Origin: Pelagadaptatus aseana
GTDB taxonomy: Bacteria > Pseudomonadota > Gammaproteobacteria > Pseudomonadales > Cellvibrionaceae
Direction of reading: 5' to 3'
Assembly: GCA_040365065.1 (NCBI GenBank)
Contig: BAABNI010000015.1
Location: forward strand, 1-59,460
Length of the DNA: 59,460 nucleotides
Shown: positions 17,573 through 26,287 of the stretch, in pieces
Layout of the letters: each line of letters starts with the position of its first letter
Position numbering within the stretch: position 1 is the first letter of the stretch
Made by a program: the position numbers and the translations under genes
The notes under the pieces: model-generated
What the model was told of the DNA's origin: nothing
The model's input: only the letters and a program-made list of their open reading frames with translations
Databases searched by the model: none

Positions 17573-18088
17573 ATGTCCGATTTTGAAGATTTCAATAACG
17601 ACGAAGAACCCGTCGTTAAATCCAGAACCCAGATCAAAAAAGAAATGCAGGAGCTGCAGGACTTTGGCGAAAAACTGGTTAACCTGACCGACAAGCAGTT
17701 CCTGAAAATCCCACTGGAAGGCCAGCTGCAAATTGCCATTACCGAAGCCCGCGGCATGAAACACCGCGAAGGCCGCCGCCGACAATTACAGTACATCGGT
17801 AAACTGATGCGCAGCGCCGAGCTGGATGATGTTCGCGCCGCCTACGAGCGGCTGCAAAATGAAGGGCAACACAGTGTTCGACTGCACCATCAGGCCGAGC
17901 AATGGCGAGATAAATTATTGAGCGGAGACAAGAGCGAACTGCAAAAGTTTGTCTCGGAATTTCCTCAAGTGGAAGTGCAACTGCTGAGACAATTGATTCG
18001 CAACGCCCAGAAAGAAACCAGCCAGAAAAAGCCCCCAAGCAGTGCCCGCAAACTGTTTAAGCTGATTCGCGAGCAGCTGGAAGAATAA
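17573..18088 (+). CDS. yjgA: Ribosome biogenesis factor YjgA (DarP)
   Basis: Member of the YjgA/DarP (DUF615) family, which associates with late 50S assembly intermediates in E. coli. The sequence has the family opening KSRTQIKKEMQELQDFGEKLVNL, the IAITEARGMKHREGRRRQLQYIGKLMR core and a C-terminal helix ending in LFKLIREQLEE. At 171 aa the length is normal. Likely co-transcribed with mgtE. Confidence 0.94.
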   Translation: MSDFEDFNNDEEPVVKSRTQIKKEMQELQDFGEKLVNLTDKQFLKIPLEGQLQIAITEARGMKHREGRRRQLQYIGKLMRSAELDDVRAAYERLQNEGQHSVRLHHQAEQWRDKLLSGDKSELQKFVSEFPQVEVQLLRQLIRNAQKETSQKKPPSSARKLFKLIREQLEE

Positions 18089-18090
18089 CA

Positions 18091-18198
18091 GTCATCCCGA
18101 GCAGAGCCACGCAATGCGATGGATCTCCTGGAATCTAAGCACTCTTGAGAGATCTCTCGCTGCGCTCGAGATGACATGGGTTTGCGCTCGGAATGACA
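18091..18198. repeat. Imperfect inverted repeat of dispersed type
   Basis: GTCATCCCGAGC at 18091-18102 is mirrored by GCTCGAGATGAC at 18164-18175 (one mismatch), enclosing GGATCTC and GAGATCTCTCGC arms; a third arm, GCTCGGAATGAC, sits at 18186-18197. This composition (GTCATYCCGAGC, GAGATCTCTCGCTGCGCTCGAG) resembles short intergenic repeats I know from many bacterial genomes. It fills most of the 120-bp gap between the convergent yjgA and thiolase genes, and its fold could also act as a weak terminator. Copy number elsewhere is unknown. Confidence 0.65.
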
Positions 18199-18208
18199 AG
18201 TGTGATTA

Positions 18209-19387
18209 TCAGCCCCGCTCAACCGCCAGAGCCGTGGCCTCACCCCCACCAATACACAGACTGGCAACACCGGTCTTCTTATCATAGGTCTCCATCGCAC
18301 CCAGCAGGGTCACCAGAATGCGGGCACCGGATGCACCCAGAGGATGACCCAGCGCACAGGCACCGCCGTGAACGTTGACCTTGTCGTGGGGAATATCCAG
18401 CTCTTTCATGGCCGCCATGGTCACCACCGCAAACGCCTCATTGATTTCGAACAGATCCACCGAATCTGAAGACCATTGCAAACGCTTCATCAATTTTTCC
18501 ATGGCCCCCACAGGCGCTGTGGTAAACCACTCTGGCTCATGAGCATTTTGGGAGTGGCCACGCACCGTCGCAATCACATTCAGACCGCGTTTTTCAGCCT
18601 CAGATCGCTTCATCAAAACCAACGCCGCAGCACCATCTGAAATGGAGCTGGCATTGGCCGCGGTAATGGTGCCGTCCTTTTTGAACGCCGGACGCAGTGA
18701 CGGGATCTTATCCGGTCGGGCATTACCCGGTTGCTCATCGGTATCGATCACTGTCTCACCCTTGCGGGTCTTTAATGTCACCGGAGTAATTTCGCGCTGG
18801 AACTTACCTTCTGTAATCGCCTTATTGGCACGAGCCAGAGATTCAATAGCGTAGTCATCCTGCATCTCGCGGGTAAAGCCGAACTTCTCGGCACAGACCT
18901 CGCCGAAGCTGCCCATGGGACCGCCACTGTAGGCGTCCTGCAAGCCGTCATAGAGCATATGATCGAACAGCTCGCCATGACCAAAGCGATAACCACTGCG
19001 CCCCTGTGGCATCAGATAAGGCGCGTTGGTCATGCTCTCCATACCACCAGCCACGATCACCTCGGCACTGCCGGCAAGGATGGCATCGTGAGCCTGCATG
19101 ACGGTTTTCATGCCGGATCCACAGACCTTGTTTACGGTAGTACAGGGGGTGTGCTTATCGATCCCCGCTGCCAGAGCCGCCTGACGGGCCGGAGCCTGAC
19201 CTGCTCCAGCCGGCAACACGCAGCCCATCAAAACTTCATCAACATCCGCAGCCGCCACCCCGGCATCAGCCAGTGCACCTCTGATCGCCTCGGCCCCCAA
19301 TTGGGTTACGGATAAACCACTGAACATGCCCTGCATCCCTCCCATAGGGGTGCGTGACATGCCCACGATAACAACTGAATCTGACAT
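18209..19387 (-). CDS. Acetyl-CoA C-acetyltransferase (thiolase)
   Basis: Condenses or cleaves acetoacetyl-CoA; thiolase of the biosynthetic/AtoB-PhaA type. From the ATG at 19387 (preceded by AGGAG) the protein is 392 aa. Catalytic residues C89 (NKVCGSG), H348 (GHPLGASGAR) and C378 (CIGGGEA) fall at the same numbers as in the Zoogloea PhaA enzyme. No pha or beta-oxidation partner gene is adjacent, so whether it serves PHA, ketone-body or fatty-acid metabolism cannot be said. Divergent from the EAL-domain gene. Confidence 0.94.
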   Translation of the reverse strand: MSDSVVIVGMSRTPMGGMQGMFSGLSVTQLGAEAIRGALADAGVAAADVDEVLMGCVLPAGAGQAPARQAALAAGIDKHTPCTTVNKVCGSGMKTVMQAHDAILAGSAEVIVAGGMESMTNAPYLMPQGRSGYRFGHGELFDHMLYDGLQDAYSGGPMGSFGEVCAEKFGFTREMQDDYAIESLARANKAITEGKFQREITPVTLKTRKGETVIDTDEQPGNARPDKIPSLRPAFKKDGTITAANASSISDGAAALVLMKRSEAEKRGLNVIATVRGHSQNAHEPEWFTTAPVGAMEKLMKRLQWSSDSVDLFEINEAFAVVTMAAMKELDIPHDKVNVHGGACALGHPLGASGARILVTLLGAMETYDKKTGVASLCIGGGEATALAVERG

Positions 19388-19521
19388 AAATTCTCCTATA
19401 CTGCTGCAGTGAGCTGAATGAATGGTCCACAATTATACTGCGGCTATTATGTTGTGAGTTGACTAATCAGCCCAGAGCAAATACAACCTTTTTTCCTAGC
19501 CAAATAATCGGAAGTCTGCCT

Positions 19522-21738
19522 GTGACCTATCGCCACCGTATCGCTGCCCTCTATTTTGTCGTTATTGTCGCGGCGGTTACAGTATCCAGCTTTATTTTCA
19601 GCAACAATCGCGACAGTCAGAACAACCACAAAGCCCTGTTCAGCCAGACCCTGCCCCTACTGCAAACCGTCAGGGAATTACAGGAAGCAAAAACCGAATA
19701 CGAGCGCCTGCTCTATGAATACTACGCCACCACCGACCGCCCAAGACTGCTGACACAACTGCAGCAGGCCGAAACCATCATCTACGACAACACCATGGAA
19801 ATTGCGAGACAAACCCGGATGGACGAATCCATCCGGGAGATGACGCGTCTGTTCGACAACATGAAGGCACAGGCCACAGCACTGGATACCAATCTCGACA
19901 GCAATAGCATTGACTGGGATCTGGCCAGAGCACAACTTGTCCGGCTGACCGAGGCAGGCAATCAGGTAAACAGCAAGCTCAAGCAACTGCAGGATGCCAT
20001 TGCGGCAGAGGCGGAAAAAGGCAGCATGGTCAGCTTGGAAAACAACGAATTAGGCTCACAACTGGTGATCCTGTTCAGCATCAGCATTACCGCTCTGGCG
20101 CTATTTGTTGGCTTCTTTGTCGACCGCTATCTGCGCGAGGCGGCCGAGAGAAAACGTATCGCCATGTTTGCCGAACGCAATCCCAACCCCGTTCTGAGTG
20201 CAGACTTTGAAGGCAATATCACCTACGCCAACCCATCGGGCCAACAACTGTTACAACAGATGCAGCTTTCGCAGTGGCAGCAATTTCTACCCGCAGACCT
20301 CACCTGCAGCTCAAACCATCGGGAAAAAGCAACAGGCGAATTTCATCAGCAGGGTCGAACCTTCCAGTATGCCTCTTCCAGCCTTGACGATCTGGAAGCC
20401 TGTCATATCTATCTGGAAGACATCACGGACAAGGTTGCCGCCCAACAGCAACTGCAATTTCAGGCCAGCCATGATCCTCTCACCGAACTTCCCAATCGCC
20501 TGACTCTGGAACAGTCGCTGGAACAACATCTGGCACAGTCAGGCCACAACAATTTCTGTCTGGTATTGATCAACCTGCACCGCTTTGACCGCATTACCTC
20601 AATTCACGGTTATCAATTCGGGGACACACTGATCAAAGGCTTCTGCCAAAACCTGATTCAGACCCTTCGCAGCCAACAGCAAACCCTGCTTGGGCAGCAA
20701 CCTTTCCGCATTGATGGCACCACCTTTGGCCTGGTCATTACCGGCAGCGACAGCGAACAACAACGGCAAATCATGCAGACCATCCTCAATCTGGCCGAGC
20801 ACCCCATAAGGCAGCGCGACAGCGACTTCTACTTGCCCATCCGGCTCGGCAGCAGCCGCTACCCGGACGATGGAGACAAACTGCACGACCTGATCAAATG
20901 TGCCGACGCCGCACTGCTGCAAGCCAAGCAATCGGACAGTGAGTATATCCAGCATTACAATGTTGAAATCCATAAAACCGAGCAGCGCCTCAACGCCATT
21001 GAAAAACATCTGCGTCAGGACAGTGATCAACTGACCCTCCATTATCAGCCCAAAATGTGCGCCAAGACCCGCACTATTCTGGGTGCAGAAGCCTTGATGC
21101 GCTGGCCGGGCGAACAAGGCTTTCGCTATTACCCCGATGAGTTTATCCCGGTAGCCGAACAATCGGGTCTGATTATTGGCATTGGCGAACAGGCCATTCA
21201 AACGGGCATAGAGCAGATACTGCAGTGGCAACCCCAAGGGGATTTCAAACTGGCCATCAATCTGTCCGGACGGCAGTTCCAGCACCCGGATTTTATGAAG
21301 CGTCTGCAGCGGATGGTGAAACCCCACAGTGGCATAGAACAATTTCTTGAGTTTGAAATCACCGAGAGCATGCTGATGCAGGATATCCATCACAGCATCG
21401 ACATCATGCATCAACTCAAAGCCATGGGCTTCCAGCTTTCCATCGATGACTTCGGCACCGGTTACTCATCTCTCAGCTACCTGAAGCAGTTCCCTATCGA
21501 CAAGCTGAAAATCGATCGCTCCTTTGTCATGAATCTGGAAACCCAGCCAGAAGATAAAACCATGGTGGCAAGCATTCTTTATCTGGCTCATTCACTGGGA
21601 TTGAAAGTTGTGGCCGAGGGGGTCGAGACCGAATACCAACTAAAATATCTGAGCGGGCTCGATTGTGAAGAAATTCAGGGTTACTATTTCAGCAAACCGC
21701 TGGCGGCAGAAGAATTTACCGCCCGCTATTTTGCTTGA
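19522..21738 (+). CDS. Membrane c-di-GMP phosphodiesterase (degenerate GGDEF + EAL)
   Basis: Two-helix inner-membrane protein: TM at about 8-25, a helical periplasmic sensor region, TM at about 178-200, a PAS-like segment (about 215-310), a GGDEF-like domain and a C-terminal EAL domain. The GGDEF motif is lost (DGTTF in its place), so cyclase activity is unlikely. The EAL domain looks active: EAL at about 523-525, INLSGRQ, EITES, DDFGTGYSSLSYL, LKIDRSF and AEGVETE are all intact. I prefer the GTG at 19522 because GGAAG lies 7 nt upstream; a TTG at 19459 would add 21 residues and has no SD. Confidence 0.9.
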   Translation: MTYRHRIAALYFVVIVAAVTVSSFIFSNNRDSQNNHKALFSQTLPLLQTVRELQEAKTEYERLLYEYYATTDRPRLLTQLQQAETIIYDNTMEIARQTRMDESIREMTRLFDNMKAQATALDTNLDSNSIDWDLARAQLVRLTEAGNQVNSKLKQLQDAIAAEAEKGSMVSLENNELGSQLVILFSISITALALFVGFFVDRYLREAAERKRIAMFAERNPNPVLSADFEGNITYANPSGQQLLQQMQLSQWQQFLPADLTCSSNHREKATGEFHQQGRTFQYASSSLDDLEACHIYLEDITDKVAAQQQLQFQASHDPLTELPNRLTLEQSLEQHLAQSGHNNFCLVLINLHRFDRITSIHGYQFGDTLIKGFCQNLIQTLRSQQQTLLGQQPFRIDGTTFGLVITGSDSEQQRQIMQTILNLAEHPIRQRDSDFYLPIRLGSSRYPDDGDKLHDLIKCADAALLQAKQSDSEYIQHYNVEIHKTEQRLNAIEKHLRQDSDQLTLHYQPKMCAKTRTILGAEALMRWPGEQGFRYYPDEFIPVAEQSGLIIGIGEQAIQTGIEQILQWQPQGDFKLAINLSGRQFQHPDFMKRLQRMVKPHSGIEQFLEFEITESMLMQDIHHSIDIMHQLKAMGFQLSIDDFGTGYSSLSYLKQFPIDKLKIDRSFVMNLETQPEDKTMVASILYLAHSLGLKVVAEGVETEYQLKYLSGLDCEEIQGYYFSKPLAAEEFTARYFA

Positions 21739-21794
21739 CTCCAATAGACAGCCATTCGTTCTCAACGAATTTATGGCCGCAACAGGGACGCACT

Positions 21795-22391
21795 ATGGAC
21801 ATCTCAACCATCATTACTTGGGTCGTACTGATCGCCATCGTTCTATACGTTATCGGCATCTACAACCAACTGGTCAAACTTAAGAATCGTGCCGACAATG
21901 GCTTTGCTCAAATCGAAGTACAACTGAAGCGCCGCTACGACCTGATCCCCAATCTGGTGGAAACAGCCAAGGCCTATCTCAAGCACGAAAAAGAGACTCT
22001 GGAGTCTGTAATTGCCGCACGCAACAGCGCACTGGGAGGGTTGCAGCAGGCCGCTCGCAACCCTGGCGACCCCGCAGCCATGCAATCGCTGTCCAGTGCT
22101 GAGGCACAACTCACCCAGGCACTGGGTAAACTCAACGTGGTCGTGGAAGCCTACCCCGACCTGAAGGCCAATCAGAATATGGCACAGGTATCTGAAGAGC
22201 TGACCAGCACCGAGAACAAGGTGGCCTTTGCCCGCCAGGCCTTTAATGATGGCGCAACCGCCTACAACACCTATAAGCAGTCATTCCCGCCTGTCGCTCT
22301 GGCAGGTATTTTTGGCCATCGCAATGACATGAGTCTGCTTGAATTTGAAGACTCGGTGCAGATACAGGCGGCCCCAAAAGTATCTTTCTAA
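21795..22391 (+). CDS. lemA: LemA family protein
   Basis: A 198-aa LemA protein: one N-terminal membrane helix (about 5-24), then a helical bundle with the signature VKLKNRADNGFAQIEVQLKR and DLIPNLVETAKAYLKHEKETLE. Function of the family is not settled; it is often next to M48 metallopeptidase or TPM-domain genes, as here. The ATG at 21795 is chosen because the membrane helix begins directly after it. Its last codons enter a 17-bp tandem repeat. Confidence 0.92.
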   Translation: MDISTIITWVVLIAIVLYVIGIYNQLVKLKNRADNGFAQIEVQLKRRYDLIPNLVETAKAYLKHEKETLESVIAARNSALGGLQQAARNPGDPAAMQSLSSAEAQLTQALGKLNVVVEAYPDLKANQNMAQVSEELTSTENKVAFARQAFNDGATAYNTYKQSFPPVALAGIFGHRNDMSLLEFEDSVQIQAAPKVSF

Positions 22392-22467
22392 CAAGAGTGT
22401 CCTTCTAAGAAGAGCGTCTTTCTAAGAAGAGCGTCTTTCCGGACAAAGTATCTTTCTACATAAAGCC
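22383..22467 (+). repeat. Five degenerate 17-bp tandem repeats
   Basis: Five consecutive 17-bp units begin at 22383, 22400, 22417, 22434 and 22451; the consensus is close to TCTTTCTAAGAAGAGCG. Units 2 and 3 differ at one position, units 1, 4 and 5 are more diverged. The array starts in the last three codons of lemA and runs into the gap before the M48 gene. There are no unique spacers, so it is a tandem duplication, not a CRISPR. Confidence 0.85.
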
Positions 22468-22483
22468 TCTTGCCAAAGAGGCT
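22464..22483 (+). other. Perfect hairpin between lemA and the M48 protease gene
   Basis: AGCCTCTT (22464-22471) and AAGAGGCT (22476-22483) form an 8-bp stem with loop GCCA, 26 bp before the downstream ATG. No U-tract follows, so it is more likely a transcript-processing or translation-modulating element than a terminator. Confidence 0.5.
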
Positions 22484-22509
22484 GTTACAACCACAGTTGT
22501 GTACCCACC

Positions 22510-24480
22510 ATGAATTTTTTCGAGCACCAGGATCAGGCCCGCCAGAACACCAAAAAACTGGTGGCCCTGTTTGCTGCAGCGGTTGCCTGTCTGATCGCTC
22601 TGACCACGCTGCTGGTAGCGGCATTTATCTACTACTTCCAGCACCACAATAATCAACGCTTTGCGGCCTATAACGACTTGGGTGCTGGCACCTTTCCCAT
22701 TCTCGACATCATCACCTGGGAGCTTTTCGGCAGTGTCAGTTTTGTTGTTGCTTCCGTGGTGCTGGCAGGGAGCTGGTATAAAAGCCGACAACTGGCCAGG
22801 GGCGGAAGTTACGTTGCCGAACTGATGGGCGGGAGACTGATTCAGGTCAATACGGACGATACTCTTGAGCAAAAAGTTCTCAACGTGGTTGCCGAAATGG
22901 CCATTGCTTCGGGCACACCAATTCCCGCGGTATACCTTCTCGAAGAGAGCAGTATCAATGCCTTTGCCGCCGGCACCAGCCCGCAGAACGCCGCCATCGG
23001 CGTTACCCGTGGCTGTCTCGAACAACTGAACCGTGATCAGCTGCAAGGGGTTATCGCTCACGAATTCAGTCATATTCTCCATGGCGACATGAAACTGAAT
23101 ATGAAACTCACCGGCGTGTTACACGGGATTTTGCTGATCGGCCTGATCGGACGCATGATGATGTATTCCAGTGGCCACTACAGCAGTCGACGCTATGGCA
23201 GCCACTACGTTCGCTACGGCAGCAATCGCAACAACGACCAAAACAAAGGCGCCATTCTGGGTCTGGGATTAATGATCATCGGCTACAGCGGCACCTTTTT
23301 CGGTGGCTTGATCAAAGCGGCGGTGAGTCGCCAGAGGGAATTTTTGGCCGACGCCTCCGCGGTGCAATTTACCCGCAATCCCGCGGGCATCAGTGGTGCC
23401 CTGAAAAAAATTGGCGGGCTGCCAGATCGCGCCAGAATCAGCCATCACAACAGTGAACAGTTCAGCCATTTGTTTTTTGGCTCCGCCATCAAAAGCTCGC
23501 TGGGTAGTCTTGGCGCCACGCATCCTCCCCTGCAGGAGCGCATTAAGCGTATTGAGCCCGGCTGGAGTGGCGATTTTATCGAGCCTCAGACTACAACGGC
23601 CGCTGCGAGCGAACACGCCGATAGCCTGTCACAATTCAGTAGCCAGAGGAACGCCACCCAGACAGCAACCCTTGAAGACGCCATCGAACTGATCGGCGAA
23701 CCATCGCCTGAGGCCATTGAACATGCCGGCACTCTGCTTGCCGCCATACCCGAGCCATTGATGCAGGCAGCCAAAGATGGCTATTCTGCCCGGGCCATCA
23801 TCTACGGTCTGCTGTTAAAAGGACAAAAGCAACCCGACTCATGCTGGGACCTGCTGAAACAAGCCGCCCACCCGGTAACCTATAAATTCTGCCGGCAGAT
23901 ATTCCCTTTGGTAGAAGCATTACCCGATCACGAAAAGCTGCCCCTGTTTGAGCTGTGCCTGCCCGCGCTGCAACAGATGTCCGAACCCCAACAGCAGGTT
24001 TTTCTCAAGAACGTAATCGCACTGATCCGTGACGACAGGCAAGTGGCCATTTTTGAATGGTCCCTCTACCAGCTGCTAAAAAACCGATTGAGCATCACCA
24101 AACAAAAACCATCAAGAACCCATTCGACCTTGCATCAACTGGCCCCAGACTGCCAGCAACTGCTGAGCAGCGTTGCCCACTTCGGGCGCAGCGCCAACCC
24201 ACAAGCAGCCTATGATGCAGGCATCAAACAACTGTCCATCAGCAACTGTCCCCTGTTACCGGTAGAGCACATATCCCTGCCCCGACTCGACAGCGCCCTC
24301 AAACAATTAAGGCAGCTTGCGCCCCTGAAGAAGCCACTGCTGCTGAAAGCCATAGCCACTACGATCGAAGCTGACAGGAAGATCCAAATTGAGGAGCAGG
24401 AGTTGTTCCGTGCCCTTGCAGACTGCCTTGATTGCCCGGTCCCGCCTCTGGCGACACCAGACAGTGTCACTGCGGCATAA
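22510..24480 (+). CDS. M48 family zinc metallopeptidase with long C-terminal extension
   Basis: HtpX-like membrane protease. Hydrophobic helices lie at about 17-42 and 73-89, then the peptidase domain with the zinc motif HEFSH (H184, E185, H188) and the third ligand in SRQREFLADASAVQFTRNP. Another hydrophobic segment lies at about 200-217 and one at about 250-270. The M48 domain ends near residue 355; the remaining roughly 300 residues are soluble, helical and lack a family I recognise, making the 656-aa protein about twice HtpX length. The upstream LemA gene is its usual partner. Confidence 0.9.
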   Translation: MNFFEHQDQARQNTKKLVALFAAAVACLIALTTLLVAAFIYYFQHHNNQRFAAYNDLGAGTFPILDIITWELFGSVSFVVASVVLAGSWYKSRQLARGGSYVAELMGGRLIQVNTDDTLEQKVLNVVAEMAIASGTPIPAVYLLEESSINAFAAGTSPQNAAIGVTRGCLEQLNRDQLQGVIAHEFSHILHGDMKLNMKLTGVLHGILLIGLIGRMMMYSSGHYSSRRYGSHYVRYGSNRNNDQNKGAILGLGLMIIGYSGTFFGGLIKAAVSRQREFLADASAVQFTRNPAGISGALKKIGGLPDRARISHHNSEQFSHLFFGSAIKSSLGSLGATHPPLQERIKRIEPGWSGDFIEPQTTTAAASEHADSLSQFSSQRNATQTATLEDAIELIGEPSPEAIEHAGTLLAAIPEPLMQAAKDGYSARAIIYGLLLKGQKQPDSCWDLLKQAAHPVTYKFCRQIFPLVEALPDHEKLPLFELCLPALQQMSEPQQQVFLKNVIALIRDDRQVAIFEWSLYQLLKNRLSITKQKPSRTHSTLHQLAPDCQQLLSSVAHFGRSANPQAAYDAGIKQLSISNCPLLPVEHISLPRLDSALKQLRQLAPLKKPLLLKAIATTIEADRKIQIEEQELFRALADCLDCPVPPLATPDSVTAA

Positions 24481-24508
24481 AAAAAGGGCTCACTGTGAGC
24501 CCTTTATA
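24478..24508. terminator. Bidirectional terminator between M48 gene and ribA
   Basis: AAAGGGCTCA (24483-24492) pairs with TGAGCCCTTT (24496-24505). An A-run on the left and a TTTA on the right give U-tracts on both transcripts, the stronger one for the minus-strand transcript ending after ribA. The two genes converge here. Confidence 0.85.
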
Positions 24509-24529
24509 ACGTAGGAGGTGAAATACCCA

Positions 24530-25132
24530 TCAGCTGTCGCTGTCTTCACCATTTTCCAGCATATGCCCAAGCTTGCCTTTCTTGGTTTCCAGGTACTTGG
24601 CATTGTGCGGATTGCGACCCGGCTGATGAGCCAATCGCTCGACCACATCCACACCCAGCTCCTGCAGGGCTTTGATTTTGCGCGGATTGTTGGTCATCAG
24701 TTTCAACTGACCAATGTTGAGGTGCTCAATCATGGGCTTGAGAATTGAGTAATCGCGCATATCCGCACCAAAGCCCAGTTTTTCATTGGCCTCGACGGTA
24801 TCACACCCCTGATCCTGAAGATTGTATGCCTTGATTTTATTCAGCAAACCAATGCCGCGCCCCTCCTGACGCAAATAAAAGATAACCCCGCGCCCCTCAA
24901 CGGAAATGCGATGCATGGCGGCCTGCAACTGGGCACCACAATCACAGCGCAAACTGAACAATGCATCACCCGTCAGACACTCGGAATGGATGCGCGCCAG
25001 CAGCGGCTGATCACCGTGAATATCGCCCATGCTCAGGACAACGTGTTCCTTGTCACCGTCTTCAAAACCATGCATTTCAAAGATCCCCCAAGGGGTCGGT
25101 AATTTTGAAGACTCTATGTATCGAACCGTCAC
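24530..25132 (-). CDS. ribA: GTP cyclohydrolase II
   Basis: First step of riboflavin biosynthesis from GTP. The 200-aa protein has the zinc cysteines in SECLTGDALFSLRCDCGAQ and the catalytic YLRQEGRGIGLLNKIKAYNLQD block, followed by LMTNNPRKI. It closes the minus-strand rib cluster and is needed because the RibBA homolog upstream has lost these cysteines. A bidirectional terminator lies just downstream. Confidence 0.97.
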   Translation of the reverse strand: MTVRYIESSKLPTPWGIFEMHGFEDGDKEHVVLSMGDIHGDQPLLARIHSECLTGDALFSLRCDCGAQLQAAMHRISVEGRGVIFYLRQEGRGIGLLNKIKAYNLQDQGCDTVEANEKLGFGADMRDYSILKPMIEHLNIGQLKLMTNNPRKIKALQELGVDVVERLAHQPGRNPHNAKYLETKKGKLGHMLENGEDSDS

Positions 25133-25167
25133 CGGTTAACCTCTCATCACGATCCCTATGGACCGAC

Positions 25168-25806
25168 TTATAGTTTCGATTGCAAAATCAGCACGCCGTT
25201 TTGCTTACTCATGGACACCCGCGACAAATAGCTGTTGCCCAACAGGATAATGTCTGGGAAGTCGCTCATATTGACGACAGCTTCAACATTATCGACACGC
25301 ACCGCTCCTACCTGAACGCTGCGCAAATTAATTTTGTAGCCCTGACTGACGCCATTGGCGGTATTGATTCTAATGGGGGTTCCATTGCGATAATCAAGTC
25401 CCAGCGCCTTGGCCTGAGGCAGACTCATTGCCACCGAGGTAGCTCCGGTATCCACCATCATGGTCACTGCCCGGTTGTTGATCCGGCCCTTGGTGATGTA
25501 ATGGCCACCCCGCACCTGCGCCAGTCGCACTTCGACTTTTTCGGCGGCCTTGTAGGTGGAGGATATTTTCCGCGACATGCCCAACTTGTGGCGTTCGCCA
25601 TCGATCTCCACCACGGCGGCTTTACTATTCGATGAAACCAGGGTTACGCCAGCAAAGCTCTGCCCGGCCTTTAACAGCTTCTGTTTGCCATCGACCACCA
25701 GAATGGCACTGCCTTTAAACAGCCCTTTGACTTCCACGTCAGCGCCCTGAGCCAGACTCGCACCCAGAGAGATGGCCAGTATCAAAAGAGACTTAAGCCA
25801 ACACAT
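25168..25806 (-). CDS. Periplasmic retropepsin-like aspartic protease (TIGR02281 type)
   Basis: Clan AA aspartic-protease-like protein of 212 aa. A signal peptide (about 1-20, ending AQGA) is followed by an SH3-like region with VDGKQKLLKAGQSFAGV, then the single retropepsin domain with the DTGATSVAMSL active-site motif (about residue 123) and a hydrophobic IILLGNSYLSRV flap-end block. Substrate unknown. The ATG at 25806 overlaps the end of pgpA by 14 bp, so coupled translation is likely. Confidence 0.88.
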   Translation of the reverse strand: MCWLKSLLILAISLGASLAQGADVEVKGLFKGSAILVVDGKQKLLKAGQSFAGVTLVSSNSKAAVVEIDGERHKLGMSRKISSTYKAAEKVEVRLAQVRGGHYITKGRINNRAVTMMVDTGATSVAMSLPQAKALGLDYRNGTPIRINTANGVSQGYKINLRSVQVGAVRVDNVEAVVNMSDFPDIILLGNSYLSRVSMSKQNGVLILQSKL

Positions 25807-26287
25807 ACCAGTACCCAAGGTGCATTACTGCCAAAGCCATCAATGCGGCCAGCACATCATCAATCATGATGCCAAAGCCGCCGTGAACATGGTGATCAAA
25901 CCACTTGATCGGCCAAGGCTTGAGAACATCAAACAGACGAAACACCAAAAACCCCAGCAGAATCCAACCCCAACCTGGTGGAGCCGCCAGCATGGTCAAC
26001 CAATAGCCGACAAATTCATCCCAGACGATCCCCGGATGGTCGTGCACACCGAGATCGGCCGCCGTTTTATGACAGAGATAAACACCAACAGCAAAGGTCA
26101 CCAGAAGAAATATCAAATAGCTGATCAGAGGCAAATCCTGAACCAGCAGATACAAAGGAATGGCAGCCAGAGTTCCGAAGGTACCCGGGGCTTTGGGCGC
26201 CAGCCCCGAACCGAACCCAAACGCCAGCGCGTGTACAGGATTCTTCAATATGCTTTTTGCGTCGATCGCTCCGGAGGAATCAGTCAT
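25793..26287 (-). CDS. pgpA: Phosphatidylglycerophosphatase A
   Basis: Inner-membrane phosphatase making phosphatidylglycerol from its phosphate. Family motifs GSGLAPKAPGTFGTLAAIPLY, HDHPGIVWDEFVGYW and FRLFDVLKPWPIKWFD are visible, with four hydrophobic segments. 164 aa. It overlaps thiL by 8 bp; the nusB-thiL-pgpA order is common in gammaproteobacteria. Confidence 0.96.
   Translation of the reverse strand: MTDSSGAIDAKSILKNPVHALAFGFGSGLAPKAPGTFGTLAAIPLYLLVQDLPLISYLIFLLVTFAVGVYLCHKTAADLGVHDHPGIVWDEFVGYWLTMLAAPPGWGWILLGFLVFRLFDVLKPWPIKWFDHHVHGGFGIMIDDVLAALMALAVMHLGYWYVLA

Noticed and set aside
22383..22467. CRISPR array
   Set aside because: Units are contiguous 17-mers with no spacers and no cas genes nearby.
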